This document shows positions 52,777 to 61,251 of a stretch of DNA of 64,000 nucleotides, in pieces; position 1 is the stretch's first letter; every line of letters begins with the position of its first letter. Under the pieces are notes generated by a model, which made no database searches, was not told where the DNA came from, and worked only from the letters and a program-made list of their open reading frames with translations. Position numbers and translations under genes: made by a program. Location: NCBI GenBank assembly GCA_947586855.1, contig CANPXV010000006.1, positions 1 through 64,000 on the forward strand, given 5' to 3'. This DNA is from an uncultured Clostridia bacterium (GTDB lineage Bacteria; Bacillota; Clostridia; Christensenellales; CAG-314).

Positions 52777-54339
52777 ATGATAAAACTTGTATTTGTCAGC
52801 TCCACAACAGCCTGCTTCGAGTGGCAAAACAGCCGCCCCTACTACACCGAGCGCAGCTACGAGGTCATTCTGAACGGCGTGCCTCAATTTTCGGCCAACA
52901 CCAATGTGTTCAGTTTGTTCAACCTCAAACCTGCCACGCAGTATGTGGTGGAAATCAACGACACGGCGATCAAGCTGCAATTTGAGACCCCCGCCGAGAC
53001 GTGCTGTCTGGACGTGGCCGACTTCGGCGCCAAGGGAGACGGCGTAACGGACGACACGCACGCCATACAAAACGCCATACACTGCCTGCCCAAGAGGGGG
53101 AGGCTGCTGTTCCGCAAGGGCACCTATCTTGTTTCGCCCATCTGCCTCAAAAGCGAAATCACATTGGAGCTGTGCGCCGACGCCACCCTTGTGGGCCGCA
53201 CCGAGCGGGATAGCTATCCGCTGATTCCCGGCGAGATACGTGATGTGGAGACGGGCGAAATGCACCAGATCGGCGCCTGGGAGGGCGAACCTACCACCAT
53301 GCACCAATCGCTTGTTTTCGGAGAGCATCTGCACGACGTGTATGTGGTGGGACAAGGCTCCATCGACGGCAACGCACAAAACTCCGATTGGTGGATAGAC
53401 GTTAAAAACCAGCCCTACGGTCGTCCCCGTCTGGTGTTTCTCAACCGTTGCACCAACGTGTATTTTCACGGAATCACGGGCAAAAACAGCGCCTCGTGGC
53501 AGTTTCATCCCTATTTTTGCACCAACGTAAATTTCTACGGGGTAAGCGTGCTTGCGCCCAAGGATAGCCCCAACACCGACGCCATCGACCCCGAAAGCTG
53601 CGACAACGTGCACATTGTGGGTTGCCGCCTCAGCGTGGGCGACGATTGTATCGGTATCAAGTCCGGCAAGATGTATCTGGGACAAAAATACAAAACGCCC
53701 GCCAATCACCACACAATACGCAACTGCTACATGCGCTACGGCCACGGCGCCATAACGTTGGGCAGCGAAAACGCCGGCGGCGTGCAAAATCTCACCGTCA
53801 ACCGCTGTATTTTTGACAGTACCGACAGGGGCCTGCGTATCAAAACCCGCAGGGGACGGGGCAAGTACGCCGTCATCGACGGCATCACCTTCGAAAACAT
53901 CTACATGAACCATGTGCTGACGCCCATTGTCATCAACATGTGGTACAATTGCTGCGATCCCGACAGATACTCCGAGTACAACACCACCCGAGAAAAGCTG
54001 CCCGTAGACGACCGCACGCCCCACTTGGGACGTTTCCACTTCAAGGATATGGTGTGCGACAATTGTCACGTTGCCGCCTGCTACTGCGACGGCCTGCCCG
54101 AGCAGCCCATCGACGAGATTGTCATCGAAAACATCAAGTTCAACTATTCGGTCAATGCAACTCACGGCGGCGTGCCCGCCATGCAAAACAACCCCAAGGT
54201 GCTGTGCCGTGCGGGGATGTACTTCGACAACGTATCTCGGCTGCGCATACGCAACGTGCAGCTGGACGGCGTCAAGGGCGACGCAGTTGTCAAAAACAAC
54301 GTCGCCGACTACAAGGAGGAGCAATGTACGAGCAAATAG
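52777..54339 (+). CDS. GH28 polygalacturonase, cytoplasmic (probable exo-acting)
   Basis: 520 residues, no signal peptide. Residues 1-75 look like a fibronectin-III-type domain, as in exo-polygalacturonases. The GH28 beta-helix begins ADFGAKGDGVTDDTHAIQNAI. All catalytic motifs are present: NTDAIDPESC (near 266), GDDCIGIKSGK (near 288), GHG (near 321) and RIKTRRG (near 354). It hydrolyses alpha-1,4-galacturonosyl links, presumably from oligomers already imported. Its end overlaps the GH105 gene by 16 nt. Confidence 0.95.
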   Translation: MIKLVFVSSTTACFEWQNSRPYYTERSYEVILNGVPQFSANTNVFSLFNLKPATQYVVEINDTAIKLQFETPAETCCLDVADFGAKGDGVTDDTHAIQNAIHCLPKRGRLLFRKGTYLVSPICLKSEITLELCADATLVGRTERDSYPLIPGEIRDVETGEMHQIGAWEGEPTTMHQSLVFGEHLHDVYVVGQGSIDGNAQNSDWWIDVKNQPYGRPRLVFLNRCTNVYFHGITGKNSASWQFHPYFCTNVNFYGVSVLAPKDSPNTDAIDPESCDNVHIVGCRLSVGDDCIGIKSGKMYLGQKYKTPANHHTIRNCYMRYGHGAITLGSENAGGVQNLTVNRCIFDSTDRGLRIKTRRGRGKYAVIDGITFENIYMNHVLTPIVINMWYNCCDPDRYSEYNTTREKLPVDDRTPHLGRFHFKDMVCDNCHVAACYCDGLPEQPIDEIVIENIKFNYSVNATHGGVPAMQNNPKVLCRAGMYFDNVSRLRIRNVQLDGVKGDAVVKNNVADYKEEQCTSK

Positions 54340-55445
54340 AGCAATATGTGGACAGAATTTTGCGAGAATCCACCCCCGCATGTCCCTTTTGGAACATCGA
54401 AAGCATCAAGCAGGGCAAGCAGCCGCATTGGAACTACATCGACGGTTGCATGCTCACTTCGCTGCTTAAACTGCACAAACTGACGGGCGAACAGCGCTAC
54501 TTTGAGTTTGTGGAGCGCTTTGTGGACTTTTATGTGTTCGAGGACGGCTCCATCAGGGGCTACGACAAGCAAAACTTCAACCTCGACGACATCAACGAGG
54601 GCAAGGTGCTGTTTGAGCTGTACCGTGTGACGGGCAAGGACAAGTACAAGTTGGCCATCGACCTGCTCAAATCGCAGCTGGACGACCAGCCCCGCACCTC
54701 CACGGGCAACTTCTGGCACAAGCTCATCTATCCCAACCAGGTGTGGTTGGACGGGCTGTATATGGCGCAGGGGTTTTCCACGCTGTGGCAAAAGCACGTC
54801 GGCAACAAAGATTACAGCGACGTGGTGCGGCAGATCGTCAATGTGCGCAAGTACATGTACGACGAGCACAAAAAGCTGTTCTATCACGGGTGGGATTGCT
54901 CTCGTACGGCCTTTTGGTGCAACAAGCAAACGGGGCTTTCGGCCAACTTTTGGCTGCGTGCCATGGGCTGGTATCTGGTGGCCATGGCGGACTTTTTGGA
55001 GGAGTGCGACGACCCCGAAAGTTGCCGTCAGGTGGCGGAGGTGTTCCGTCTGGCGATAGAGGGCGTTGCAAACTATGTGGACAGCGAAACTCACATGCTG
55101 TTTCAGGTGGTGGATCGCATAGGCGAGCAGGGCAACTATCCCGAGACAAGCGGCAGCAGTATGGTGGCCTACGCTATGTTGAAGGGCGCACGTCTGGGCT
55201 ACCTCGACGCCTCTTTCAGCGCATTGGGCAAGCAGATTTTCGACGGCATTTGCACACGCTACCTCAGCGGCGACAACGGCGAGCTCAATCTGGGCGGCAT
55301 ATGCCTTGTTGCGGGCCTCGGTCCGGAAAACAACCGCCGCAGAGACGGCAGCTACCAATACTACATTTCCGAGCCTGTCGTTGCCAACGACGCAAAGGGC
55401 GTGGCACCGTTTGTGCTGTGCTACACCGAGATAAAGCAGCTGTGA
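54324..55445 (+). CDS. GH105 unsaturated rhamnogalacturonyl/galacturonyl hydrolase
   Basis: 373 residues from ATG 54324 (AAGGAGG 4 nt upstream); the ORF track start 53940 is a shadow of GH28. Typical GH105 (YteR/YesR) features are HWNYIDGCMLTSLLKL, FNLDDINEGKVLFELYR, YPNQVWLDGLYMAQGF (catalytic Asp region), HGWD and ANFWLRAMGWYLVAMADFLEE. No signal peptide. It hydrates and releases the unsaturated uronate from the non-reducing end of oligomers made by pectin lyases, supplying KduI. It is the last gene of the operon. Confidence 0.95.
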   Translation: MYEQIEQYVDRILRESTPACPFWNIESIKQGKQPHWNYIDGCMLTSLLKLHKLTGEQRYFEFVERFVDFYVFEDGSIRGYDKQNFNLDDINEGKVLFELYRVTGKDKYKLAIDLLKSQLDDQPRTSTGNFWHKLIYPNQVWLDGLYMAQGFSTLWQKHVGNKDYSDVVRQIVNVRKYMYDEHKKLFYHGWDCSRTAFWCNKQTGLSANFWLRAMGWYLVAMADFLEECDDPESCRQVAEVFRLAIEGVANYVDSETHMLFQVVDRIGEQGNYPETSGSSMVAYAMLKGARLGYLDASFSALGKQIFDGICTRYLSGDNGELNLGGICLVAGLGPENNRRRDGSYQYYISEPVVANDAKGVAPFVLCYTEIKQL

Positions 55446-55517
55446 TCATTTCTTTCGGCGCACGTTTGGCCTTGCCGACTGCACCACATAATCTGCAATA
55501 TCAACACGATAAATATG

Positions 55518-55552
55518 AAAAGTCAGCTTCCATGCGGTAGCTGACTTTTTGT
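55518..55552 (+). terminator. Terminator after GH105
   Basis: AAAAGTCAGCT/AGCTGACTTTT, 11-bp stem, followed by TG. It lies 70 nt after the stop. Confidence 0.85.
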
Positions 55553-55642
55553 CGCAATGGGACGTGTTTTCCGCATATGGGCACAAAAAATCGCCAACAT
55601 TGCAACGCTTGCGCAGATGTGCATATGCAGATATCACCAACT

Positions 55643-55662
55643 CACCTCGCCGGTGGGGCAAG
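55643..55662 (+). repeat. Dispersed repeat module 3, copy 2 (20 bp)
   Basis: Identical to 37840-37859 in the same orientation. Confidence 0.7.
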
Positions 55663-55691
55663 TTGGGGATAACCAAAACACAAAACCCGCT

Positions 55692-55730
55692 GCTTTCAAC
55701 TAAACTCTGCAATCACGGACCTGCGCCGAG
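55692..55730 (-). repeat. Dispersed repeat module 2, copy 2
   Basis: Reverse complement of 31804-31844 with a 2-nt gap. It lies in the 511-nt gene-free gap between GH105 and the AraC gene. Confidence 0.7.
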
Positions 55731-55758
55731 GAAAAATTAGAAAAGAAACTTTTTTGGC

Positions 55759-55912
55759 GGGTCGGTTGCGTAAGTAATGGGGCCCCGCACAAGTTGAGGT
55801 ACGAAACTTGTGTGGGAGAGGAACAACCGAGCGGCGTTGGTACCATTCGTGCTTGCACGTATGGTAACGCCAAGCGAGAGTTGTGACGAACCGCCTTGCG
55901 CTTGGTCGGAAA
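55759..55912 (-). repeat. Dispersed repeat module 1, copy B (about 150 bp, inverted)
   Basis: Reverse complement matches 37679-37830 nearly base for base across the central 120 bp. The left part (GGGTCGGTTGCGTA) matches the right end of copy A after a short divergent stretch. The right edge CTTGGTCGGAA is followed by an A run. Confidence 0.85.
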
Positions 55913-55956
55913 AAAAACCGCACTCGACTTGCGAGTGCGGCAGTGGTGGGCAAAGG

Positions 55957-56724
55957 TCATTTGTCTGTCAATTGCTGCTGGGGGGGGGTATTGCGTTTCA
56001 TGTAGTTGATGGGCGAGCAGCCAAAGTGCTTTTTGAACACCCGCGAAAAGTACAGCGGCTCGTCGTAACCGCACATGCTGGCCACCTTGGTCACGTTGTA
56101 CTCGTGGTCGATGGAGCTAAGCAATTTTTCCGCCGTCTGCATGCGGATGTGCGTCAGATAGGCATGGGGTGTCACGCCCATTTCGTTCTTGAACAGCTTG
56201 CGCAGATAGTCGTAGCTAAACGGCATGGATTTGAGAAACTCGTCCAACTCGTAGCTGCAATCGGGAAAATTCTTCACTATGTCGCTCTTGATCTCCTCCA
56301 CAGCCTTGGATAGCGGCTTGTCATTTTGCAGGGCGATGACATAGTTTACTATCAGGTTGCTCAATGCGGATAGCAGCAGCTGCTTCTTGTCCATATTGTT
56401 GTTGTAGTAGAAGAATATGTCCTCAAATGCGCCCAGCACGTGCTTGTCGTTGTCGTCGGCGATGCGCATGGGGCTTTTGAAGGGCAGCGTGGCGTCCGCA
56501 ATGCGCACATGGATATTGGTAAATCCCTTTGCGCTGGTGTTGGTATGCGAAATATGGGGTGGCAATATCACAATGTCCCCCGAGTTGTAGTGAATGGTGG
56601 TGGAGTCCTCAATTACAAATTCGCCCGCACCGCTGGTGCAGTAGACAAACTCCCAATTGTCATGGAAATGCTCTGCAACGAGATAGGTACGCAAATGTTT
56701 TCCTACGTAAACTACGTCATTCAT
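55957..56724 (-). CDS. AraC family transcriptional regulator with cupin sensor
   Basis: 255 residues from the ATG at 56724 (GAGGGATAC just upstream); the nine extra ORF-track codons are rejected. An N-terminal cupin (HFHDNWEFVYCTSGAGEF, then IVILPPHISHTNT) probably binds a sugar. The C-terminal double helix-turn-helix is normal: SYDYLRKLFKNEMGVTPHAYLTHIRMQTAEKLL and KVASMCGYDEPLYFSRVFKKHFGCSPINYMK. It diverges from the polysaccharide deacetylase gene and neighbours GH28/GH105, so either could be its target. Confidence 0.94.
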   Translation of the reverse strand: MNDVVYVGKHLRTYLVAEHFHDNWEFVYCTSGAGEFVIEDSTTIHYNSGDIVILPPHISHTNTSAKGFTNIHVRIADATLPFKSPMRIADDNDKHVLGAFEDIFFYYNNNMDKKQLLLSALSNLIVNYVIALQNDKPLSKAVEEIKSDIVKNFPDCSYELDEFLKSMPFSYDYLRKLFKNEMGVTPHAYLTHIRMQTAEKLLSSIDHEYNVTKVASMCGYDEPLYFSRVFKKHFGCSPINYMKRNTPPQQQLTDK

Positions 56725-56771
56725 AGTATCCCTCTGTCCATATCTTACCATAATAGAACTGTTTTGTCTAT

Positions 56772-56792
56772 ACCAATTTTTTCATTATTGGT
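56772..56792. promoter_or_regulatory. Inverted repeat between araC-type gene and deacetylase
   Basis: ACCAAT-N9-ATTGGT lies in the 97-nt divergent control region, directly next to a TAAAAT box. It is a candidate operator. Confidence 0.4.
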
Positions 56793-56821
56793 GTAAAATA
56801 AGTTGATAAGGAGTTTATTTT

Positions 56822-57670
56822 ATGCTGGATATGCAACACGAAACGTTTTTGAGGTTCGATGGCGGCCGCACCAAGGCCTTTACGCTAAGCTACGACGACG
56901 GCGTCACCGCCGACAAGCGCCTGCTCAAAATTTTGGACAGCTATGGCGTCAAATGCACTTTCAATCTCAACTCGGGGGTTTTCCCCGATAGGGGACTGCA
57001 CAACCGTCTGGGCGAGCAGGAGAGCTTCAACACCTTTGCCGATTGCCAACACGAGCTGGCTTTGCACGGGCACAGACATCTGTACCTTACCAAGGTGTCT
57101 GCCGTGCAGGTTGCGCAGGAGATTGTCGCCAACAGAGAGTATCTGGAACAGCGCTACAACCGTCTGGTGTGCGGCATGGCCTATGCCTACGGCGCCACAG
57201 ACGACAGTATCTGCGACATGCTGCGCAGTTTGGGCGTGACGTATGCCCGCACCACGCAGTCCACGGGCAGCTTTGATATCCCTGCCGACTTTTTGCGCTG
57301 GAACCCCACCTGCCATCACACCGACAAGCAGCTGATGGAGTTGGCCCGCCGCTTTACCGACACATCTCCCACCGACGAGCGCAAGGCACGAGAGAGCTAC
57401 CTGTTTTACGTGTGGGGGCACAGCTACGAGTTTGACGACAACAACAATTGGCACGTCATCACCGATTTGCTGGACGCCGTTGCGGGCCGCAGCGATGTGT
57501 GGTATGCCACCAACGGCGAGATTTGCAACTATGTGACGGCATTTCGCCGCTTGCAGTGGGGCGTTGCCGACCAACTTGTCTACAACCCCACCTGCCGGAC
57601 CTTGTGGGTGGAGCGGGACAAAAAGCTGTACCGCATCGACCCAAACGCCACTGTGCATTTTGATATATAA
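56822..57670 (+). CDS. Polysaccharide deacetylase family protein (NodB fold), cytoplasmic
   Basis: 282 residues, no signal peptide. The NodB-type site is present: TLSYDDGVTADKRLLKILDSYGVKCTFNLNS (Asp pair near residues 22-23) and ELALHGHRHLYLTKV (two His four residues apart, near 80-85). VCGMAYAYGATDDSICDML and YFLYVWGHSYEFDD-like strings follow. The family removes acetyl groups from sugars using a metal. Acting inside the cell next to pectin genes, it could deacetylate imported pectic oligomers (inferred). AAGGAG precedes ATG. The gene stands alone. Confidence 0.88.
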   Translation: MLDMQHETFLRFDGGRTKAFTLSYDDGVTADKRLLKILDSYGVKCTFNLNSGVFPDRGLHNRLGEQESFNTFADCQHELALHGHRHLYLTKVSAVQVAQEIVANREYLEQRYNRLVCGMAYAYGATDDSICDMLRSLGVTYARTTQSTGSFDIPADFLRWNPTCHHTDKQLMELARRFTDTSPTDERKARESYLFYVWGHSYEFDDNNNWHVITDLLDAVAGRSDVWYATNGEICNYVTAFRRLQWGVADQLVYNPTCRTLWVERDKKLYRIDPNATVHFDI

Positions 57671-57678
57671 TGGGCTTG

Positions 57679-57716
57679 CGCCTCTCCGCCTTTCCGTTGT
57701 CGGAGAGGCTTTTTTG
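57679..57716 (+). terminator. Terminator after the deacetylase
   Basis: GCCTCTCCG/CGGAGAGGC stem followed by TTTTTTGA. Confidence 0.9.
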
Positions 57717-57825
57717 ATGTTTTTCGGCAGATGTACGCACCCCCCCCAACCCCATTTGCCCGTGATGTGGGCAAACACATCTCGGCGCAAACAACCGCTT
57801 GCATAGATAAATGAGGCCGCCGCAA

Positions 57826-57861
57826 CAAAAGACCCTCCTGCTGCAAGTGCAACGGGAGGGG
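57826..57861 (-). terminator. Terminator for the GH3 gene
   Basis: CCCTCC ... GGAGGG with inner pairing. On the minus strand it is followed by TCTTTTGTTG. The 337-nt gap at 57671-58007 holds this hairpin, the deacetylase terminator and the tandem repeat at 57942; no gene was seen in it. Confidence 0.65.
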
Positions 57862-57941
57862 TGCTTGGCAAATTTCGCTCAGGTGTGTTCTGTGATAATG
57901 TTGGTTTTCAAGCAACTAATATCAAATAATATGTTTTAACT

Positions 57942-57987
57942 AAACATTTTTTATTTTTTTATCCAAACATTTTTTATGTTTTTATCC
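57942..57987. repeat. Two tandem 23-bp AT-rich repeats
   Basis: AAACATTTTTTATTTTTTTATCC-type unit, twice, with one mismatch, just downstream of the GH3 stop. Confidence 0.75.
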
Positions 57988-58007
57988 CTACATCTGCCGT
58001 GGAACCA

Positions 58008-59990
58008 CTATTTGCGGGGCAGGGTCACCTTTACGCACAACGGAGTGTCGGCCGAGTTGGTGCCGATGTACACTTCGTAGGCGCCACCCTCCACCAGCCA
58101 GCGGTCCTCCGCCACAGAGTAGTAGGCAAAGGCCTCAAAGGGCAGCCGCACGGTAACACGCTGCGTTGCATGCGCCTCCAACGGTACCCGACGGAAGGCC
58201 GCCAATTCCATAAATGGTCGAAAAACTCTCGGGTTGACCTCTCGCACGTACAGTTGCGCAATTTCCGTGCCCGCACGCTCGCCCACGTTGGACAGGTCGA
58301 AGCTCACCTCGACGCCCTGTTCGTCCACCTTGGCAACGGCGTTGGCGTAGGCAAACTTGGTGTAGCTTAGCCCGTAGCCGAAGGGAAACATCGGTTGCGG
58401 CAAAGCGTTGGGCAGCCCCTTGTGCAGGGCGGTGGTGTGGTAGCGATAGCCCACCAACAGTCCGTCGCTGTACACGCTTACGGTGCTGTCGCAGTAGCAG
58501 TCGTGGGCAGGATAGGCGTTTTCCGTGTGGGGAAAAGTCTCCGTCAGTTTTCCGCAGGGGACGATCTTGCCCGTCAGCACCTCGGCCACGGCCACATTGC
58601 CCACCTCTCCGGGATAGCCCGCCCACACAACGGCGGCCACGTCCTCTATCCAATCGGACATATCCACGGGCGCACCGCAGTACAGCACCACCACGGTGTT
58701 GGGGTTTTTGCGGGCGGTTTCCTTTATCAGATGTTCCTGCGATATCGGCAGACGGGCCTGCGCCCTGTCAAAGCCCTCGCAGTCGTGCAGACCTGCGCAC
58801 ACAATGGCGGCGTCCTTGCCGTAGGCGTCCTCTATTTGCAGCAGGGGCGCCTCGGACACGCCGTATTCCCACAGATCCCGATAGCTCACTTTGCCCTGCG
58901 GCAGAGCCTCTTTCAGCGCCGAAAGCAACGTGACGGGCGTTTTGCTTGGCACCACCGAGGACGAACCGCCCCCGTTGATGTAGTTGTTGGCAAAGTTGCC
59001 GCCCACGCTTACGTTGGCAGTGGCGGATAGCGGCAGCACGCCGTTGTTTTTTAGCAGCACAATGCCCTCTTGCGCTATTTGCAGCGCCACATTGCGCCGT
59101 TCGTCCACAGTCATGGTGATTTTGCGGGATTTTTTGTTGTTTTCGCAGTTGCGCACAAAGCGCAGCACCCTGTTGGCGCACTCGTCCACCTGACTGTCGG
59201 TTAGTTCGCCGTCATCGTAGGCCTGTTGCAGACGGTTGCGGTGCTTCTCGTCGTAGGGCATGATGAGGTCCAGCCCCGCCTTGACGGAGGCCGCTGCGTC
59301 GGTGACTGCGCCCCAATCGGACATGATGAGTCCGTCACCGAAGTGTAGCTGTTTGCGTAGCAACTCAAACATTTTTTTGTGTTGCGCCATACGCACGCCG
59401 TTTGTCACATTGTAGGAGCACATCACGGCCATCGGTTGCGCCTCGCACGCCATCTCGAAGGCTTTGAGGTAGATCTCTCGCAGGGTGCGCTCGTCCACCT
59501 CGGCGCTTAGCCACATGCGGCTGTTTTCGGCGTTGTTGCAGCAAAAGTGTTTAAGTGTGGCGCCCACGCCGTTATCCTGCAAGCCCCGCACATATTGCCT
59601 GCCCAATGTGCCCGCCAGCAGCGGGTCCTCCGATATGTATTCGAAATTTCTGCCGCAGTGGGGGCTGCGCTTGATGTTGAGCCCCGGTGCCAGCAGCACG
59701 TCCACGTCCTTGTCTATGGCGTCGTTTGCCAGGGCGCAACCCAGCCGATAGGTCAGCTGCTCGTCCCAGCATTGGCTTGTCACCTGCATAGATGGATACG
59801 CCACCGAGGGTTGGTCCACAAACCTGTCCCCCTCCTGCTTGGGCGTGCGCAGACCCAGCGGCCCGTCCGATACGGTGGCGCAGTACAGTTTGCCGCCGAA
59901 ATCCTCCGTATGCCAACAGTCCTTGCCCATCAGCAGTTGCAATTTGTCCTTTTGTGCGATATTTTGCTGCGTATTTTGCGTTTTTTTCAC
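58008..59990 (-). CDS. GH3 family glycoside hydrolase (beta-glucosidase-like)
   Basis: 660 residues, no signal peptide. The GH3 N-terminal domain has SDGPLGLR, APGLNIKRSPHCGRNFEYISEDPLLAG and the nucleophile motif LIMSDWGAVTD (Asp near 220). The C-terminal domain has IVLLKNNGVLPL, GGGSSSVVPSKTPVTLL and the fibronectin-III-like end YEVYIGTNSADTPL. At 660 residues it lacks the PA14 insert seen in some relatives. It likely cleaves beta-glucosides in the cytoplasm. It lies 51 nt downstream of the LacI gene on the same strand, so the two form an operon. Confidence 0.94.
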   Translation of the reverse strand: MKKTQNTQQNIAQKDKLQLLMGKDCWHTEDFGGKLYCATVSDGPLGLRTPKQEGDRFVDQPSVAYPSMQVTSQCWDEQLTYRLGCALANDAIDKDVDVLLAPGLNIKRSPHCGRNFEYISEDPLLAGTLGRQYVRGLQDNGVGATLKHFCCNNAENSRMWLSAEVDERTLREIYLKAFEMACEAQPMAVMCSYNVTNGVRMAQHKKMFELLRKQLHFGDGLIMSDWGAVTDAAASVKAGLDLIMPYDEKHRNRLQQAYDDGELTDSQVDECANRVLRFVRNCENNKKSRKITMTVDERRNVALQIAQEGIVLLKNNGVLPLSATANVSVGGNFANNYINGGGSSSVVPSKTPVTLLSALKEALPQGKVSYRDLWEYGVSEAPLLQIEDAYGKDAAIVCAGLHDCEGFDRAQARLPISQEHLIKETARKNPNTVVVLYCGAPVDMSDWIEDVAAVVWAGYPGEVGNVAVAEVLTGKIVPCGKLTETFPHTENAYPAHDCYCDSTVSVYSDGLLVGYRYHTTALHKGLPNALPQPMFPFGYGLSYTKFAYANAVAKVDEQGVEVSFDLSNVGERAGTEIAQLYVREVNPRVFRPFMELAAFRRVPLEAHATQRVTVRLPFEAFAYYSVAEDRWLVEGGAYEVYIGTNSADTPLCVKVTLPRK

Positions 59991-60041
59991 GGTGATTCTC
60001 CTTGAATTTTATATTTTTACATCTGCACATATGCGCAATTA

Positions 60042-60977
60042 TCAGTAGTATTCCACAACTTCGACGGGTATTTTTATCCGCTGCTCCGTCATCACGTGGT
60101 CGTATAGTTGCAGCATCGAGTAGGCCGCAATGGCGCCCCAATGCTTGCGCTCGGCCTTGGCCGTGACGTAGGCAAAGTGGGATGGCGGTTTGAGCCCGTC
60201 AAAGCCGGCAAGCAGCACCTTTCCGCCCAAACCTTTCAGCTCCAACTCGCTGTGTATGCCCATGGCCGTCTCGTCGTTGGCGCACACGATGGCGTCGGGC
60301 AGCACGGATTTTTCCAGCAAAAATCGGGATACGCTCACGCCGCCCTCGTAGGTAAAGTCGCTTTGCAACACAACGGTGTTTTTGCTTTGCAGACGGTTGT
60401 CCGCCAGCGCCTGACAAAAGCCCTTGTAGCGATTTTTGCTCTCCACCGATGTGTTTGGGCCGCCCACAAAGGCAAAACTGCGTGCGCCTCGGTTGATGAG
60501 AGAGGTGGTGACGTCGTAGCCGCCCTTGTAGTTGTCCAGCGTCACGTTGACAGCGCCGTCTATGAGGTCGTCCCTGTCCATCATCACCACGGGTATGCGG
60601 CGGCTTATCACCTCCCGTATGTCCTCGGTGGATACGCTGCTGTTAAGCACAAACAGCCCGTCCATCCATTTGAGGTTGGTGATGTTTTCGCCGACGTAGA
60701 TGACCAGCTCGCAGTTGCTTACGTTGAGCACGCTCTTCAACGTGCTGACAATCTCCGGATAGATGATGCCGCTTATCGAGTGCAAGCACAGCATCATCTG
60801 GCGTTGATAGCCGTGGTTGCGCTTGCGGCCGCTTTTGCCGGTGTAGCCCAGCTCCTGCGCCGCCTCGATGACCCGCTGCTTGGTTTCGTCCGGTATGCGC
60901 GGGTCGTTGTTGAGCACATAGCTGACGGTGGACACGGCAACTTGCGCCTTTTGGGCAATATCTTTGAGTGTGACCAT
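60042..60977 (-). CDS. LacI family transcriptional regulator
   Basis: 311 residues from the ATG at 60977 (AAGGAGAAAA upstream); the 27 extra ORF-track codons are rejected. The N-terminal helix-turn-helix is MVTLKDIAQKAQVAVSTVSYVLNN with the hinge RIPDETKQRVIEAAQELGY. A periplasmic-binding-like sugar domain follows (IPVVMMDRDDLIDGAVNVTLDNYKGG, FVGGPNTSVESKNRYKGF, AIVCANDETAMGIHSEL). It precedes the GH3 gene and diverges from the GH94 gene, so it probably represses both in the absence of a beta-glucoside. Confidence 0.95.
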   Translation of the reverse strand: MVTLKDIAQKAQVAVSTVSYVLNNDPRIPDETKQRVIEAAQELGYTGKSGRKRNHGYQRQMMLCLHSISGIIYPEIVSTLKSVLNVSNCELVIYVGENITNLKWMDGLFVLNSSVSTEDIREVISRRIPVVMMDRDDLIDGAVNVTLDNYKGGYDVTTSLINRGARSFAFVGGPNTSVESKNRYKGFCQALADNRLQSKNTVVLQSDFTYEGGVSVSRFLLEKSVLPDAIVCANDETAMGIHSELELKGLGGKVLLAGFDGLKPPSHFAYVTAKAERKHWGAIAAYSMLQLYDHVMTEQRIKIPVEVVEYY

Positions 60978-61056
60978 TTTTCTCCTTGACGTGCGCCAAA
61001 ACGTATTTTTGCCCGAAACAGCGTTTCTTTTGCATTTTTGACGCACCAATATAAAC

Positions 61057-61086
61057 ATTGTAGCACCATTCTGTCGTAATTGTCAA
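61057..61086 (-). promoter_or_regulatory. Promoter of the lacI-GH3 operon
   Basis: On the minus strand: TTGACA, 18-nt spacer, TACAAT. A GAATTC-centred stretch just upstream of the -35 could be part of an operator. Confidence 0.7.
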
Positions 61087-61147
61087 GAATTCAACAAAAT
61101 ACACCTAAATTCAATGAAATTTCGACAAATTAAACGGCCAGCCCGTC

Positions 61148-61176
61148 TTGAAACGCCCTTTTGGATATGCTAAAAT
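61148..61176 (+). promoter_or_regulatory. Promoter of the GH94 gene
   Basis: TTGAAA, 17-nt spacer, TAAAAT. The -35 overlaps TTGAAACGCCCTTTT, loosely similar to LacI/CcpA-type operators. Confidence 0.6.
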
Positions 61177-61251
61177 GGAATCGTAAGGGTGAAATTTTGC
61201 TTTTTTGCCCGTCAATAGTGAAATTTATTGAAAGAGAAAGAGAGATAATAT

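Noticed and set aside
53940-54323. N-terminal 128-residue extension of the GH105 ORF
   Set aside because: It is an out-of-frame reading of the GH28 gene. AAGGAGG precedes ATG 54324 and the GH105 fold starts there.
55550-55950. Insertion sequence remnant
   Set aside because: No transposase reading frame or long terminal inverted repeats were visible; only short repeat modules are shared with other sites.
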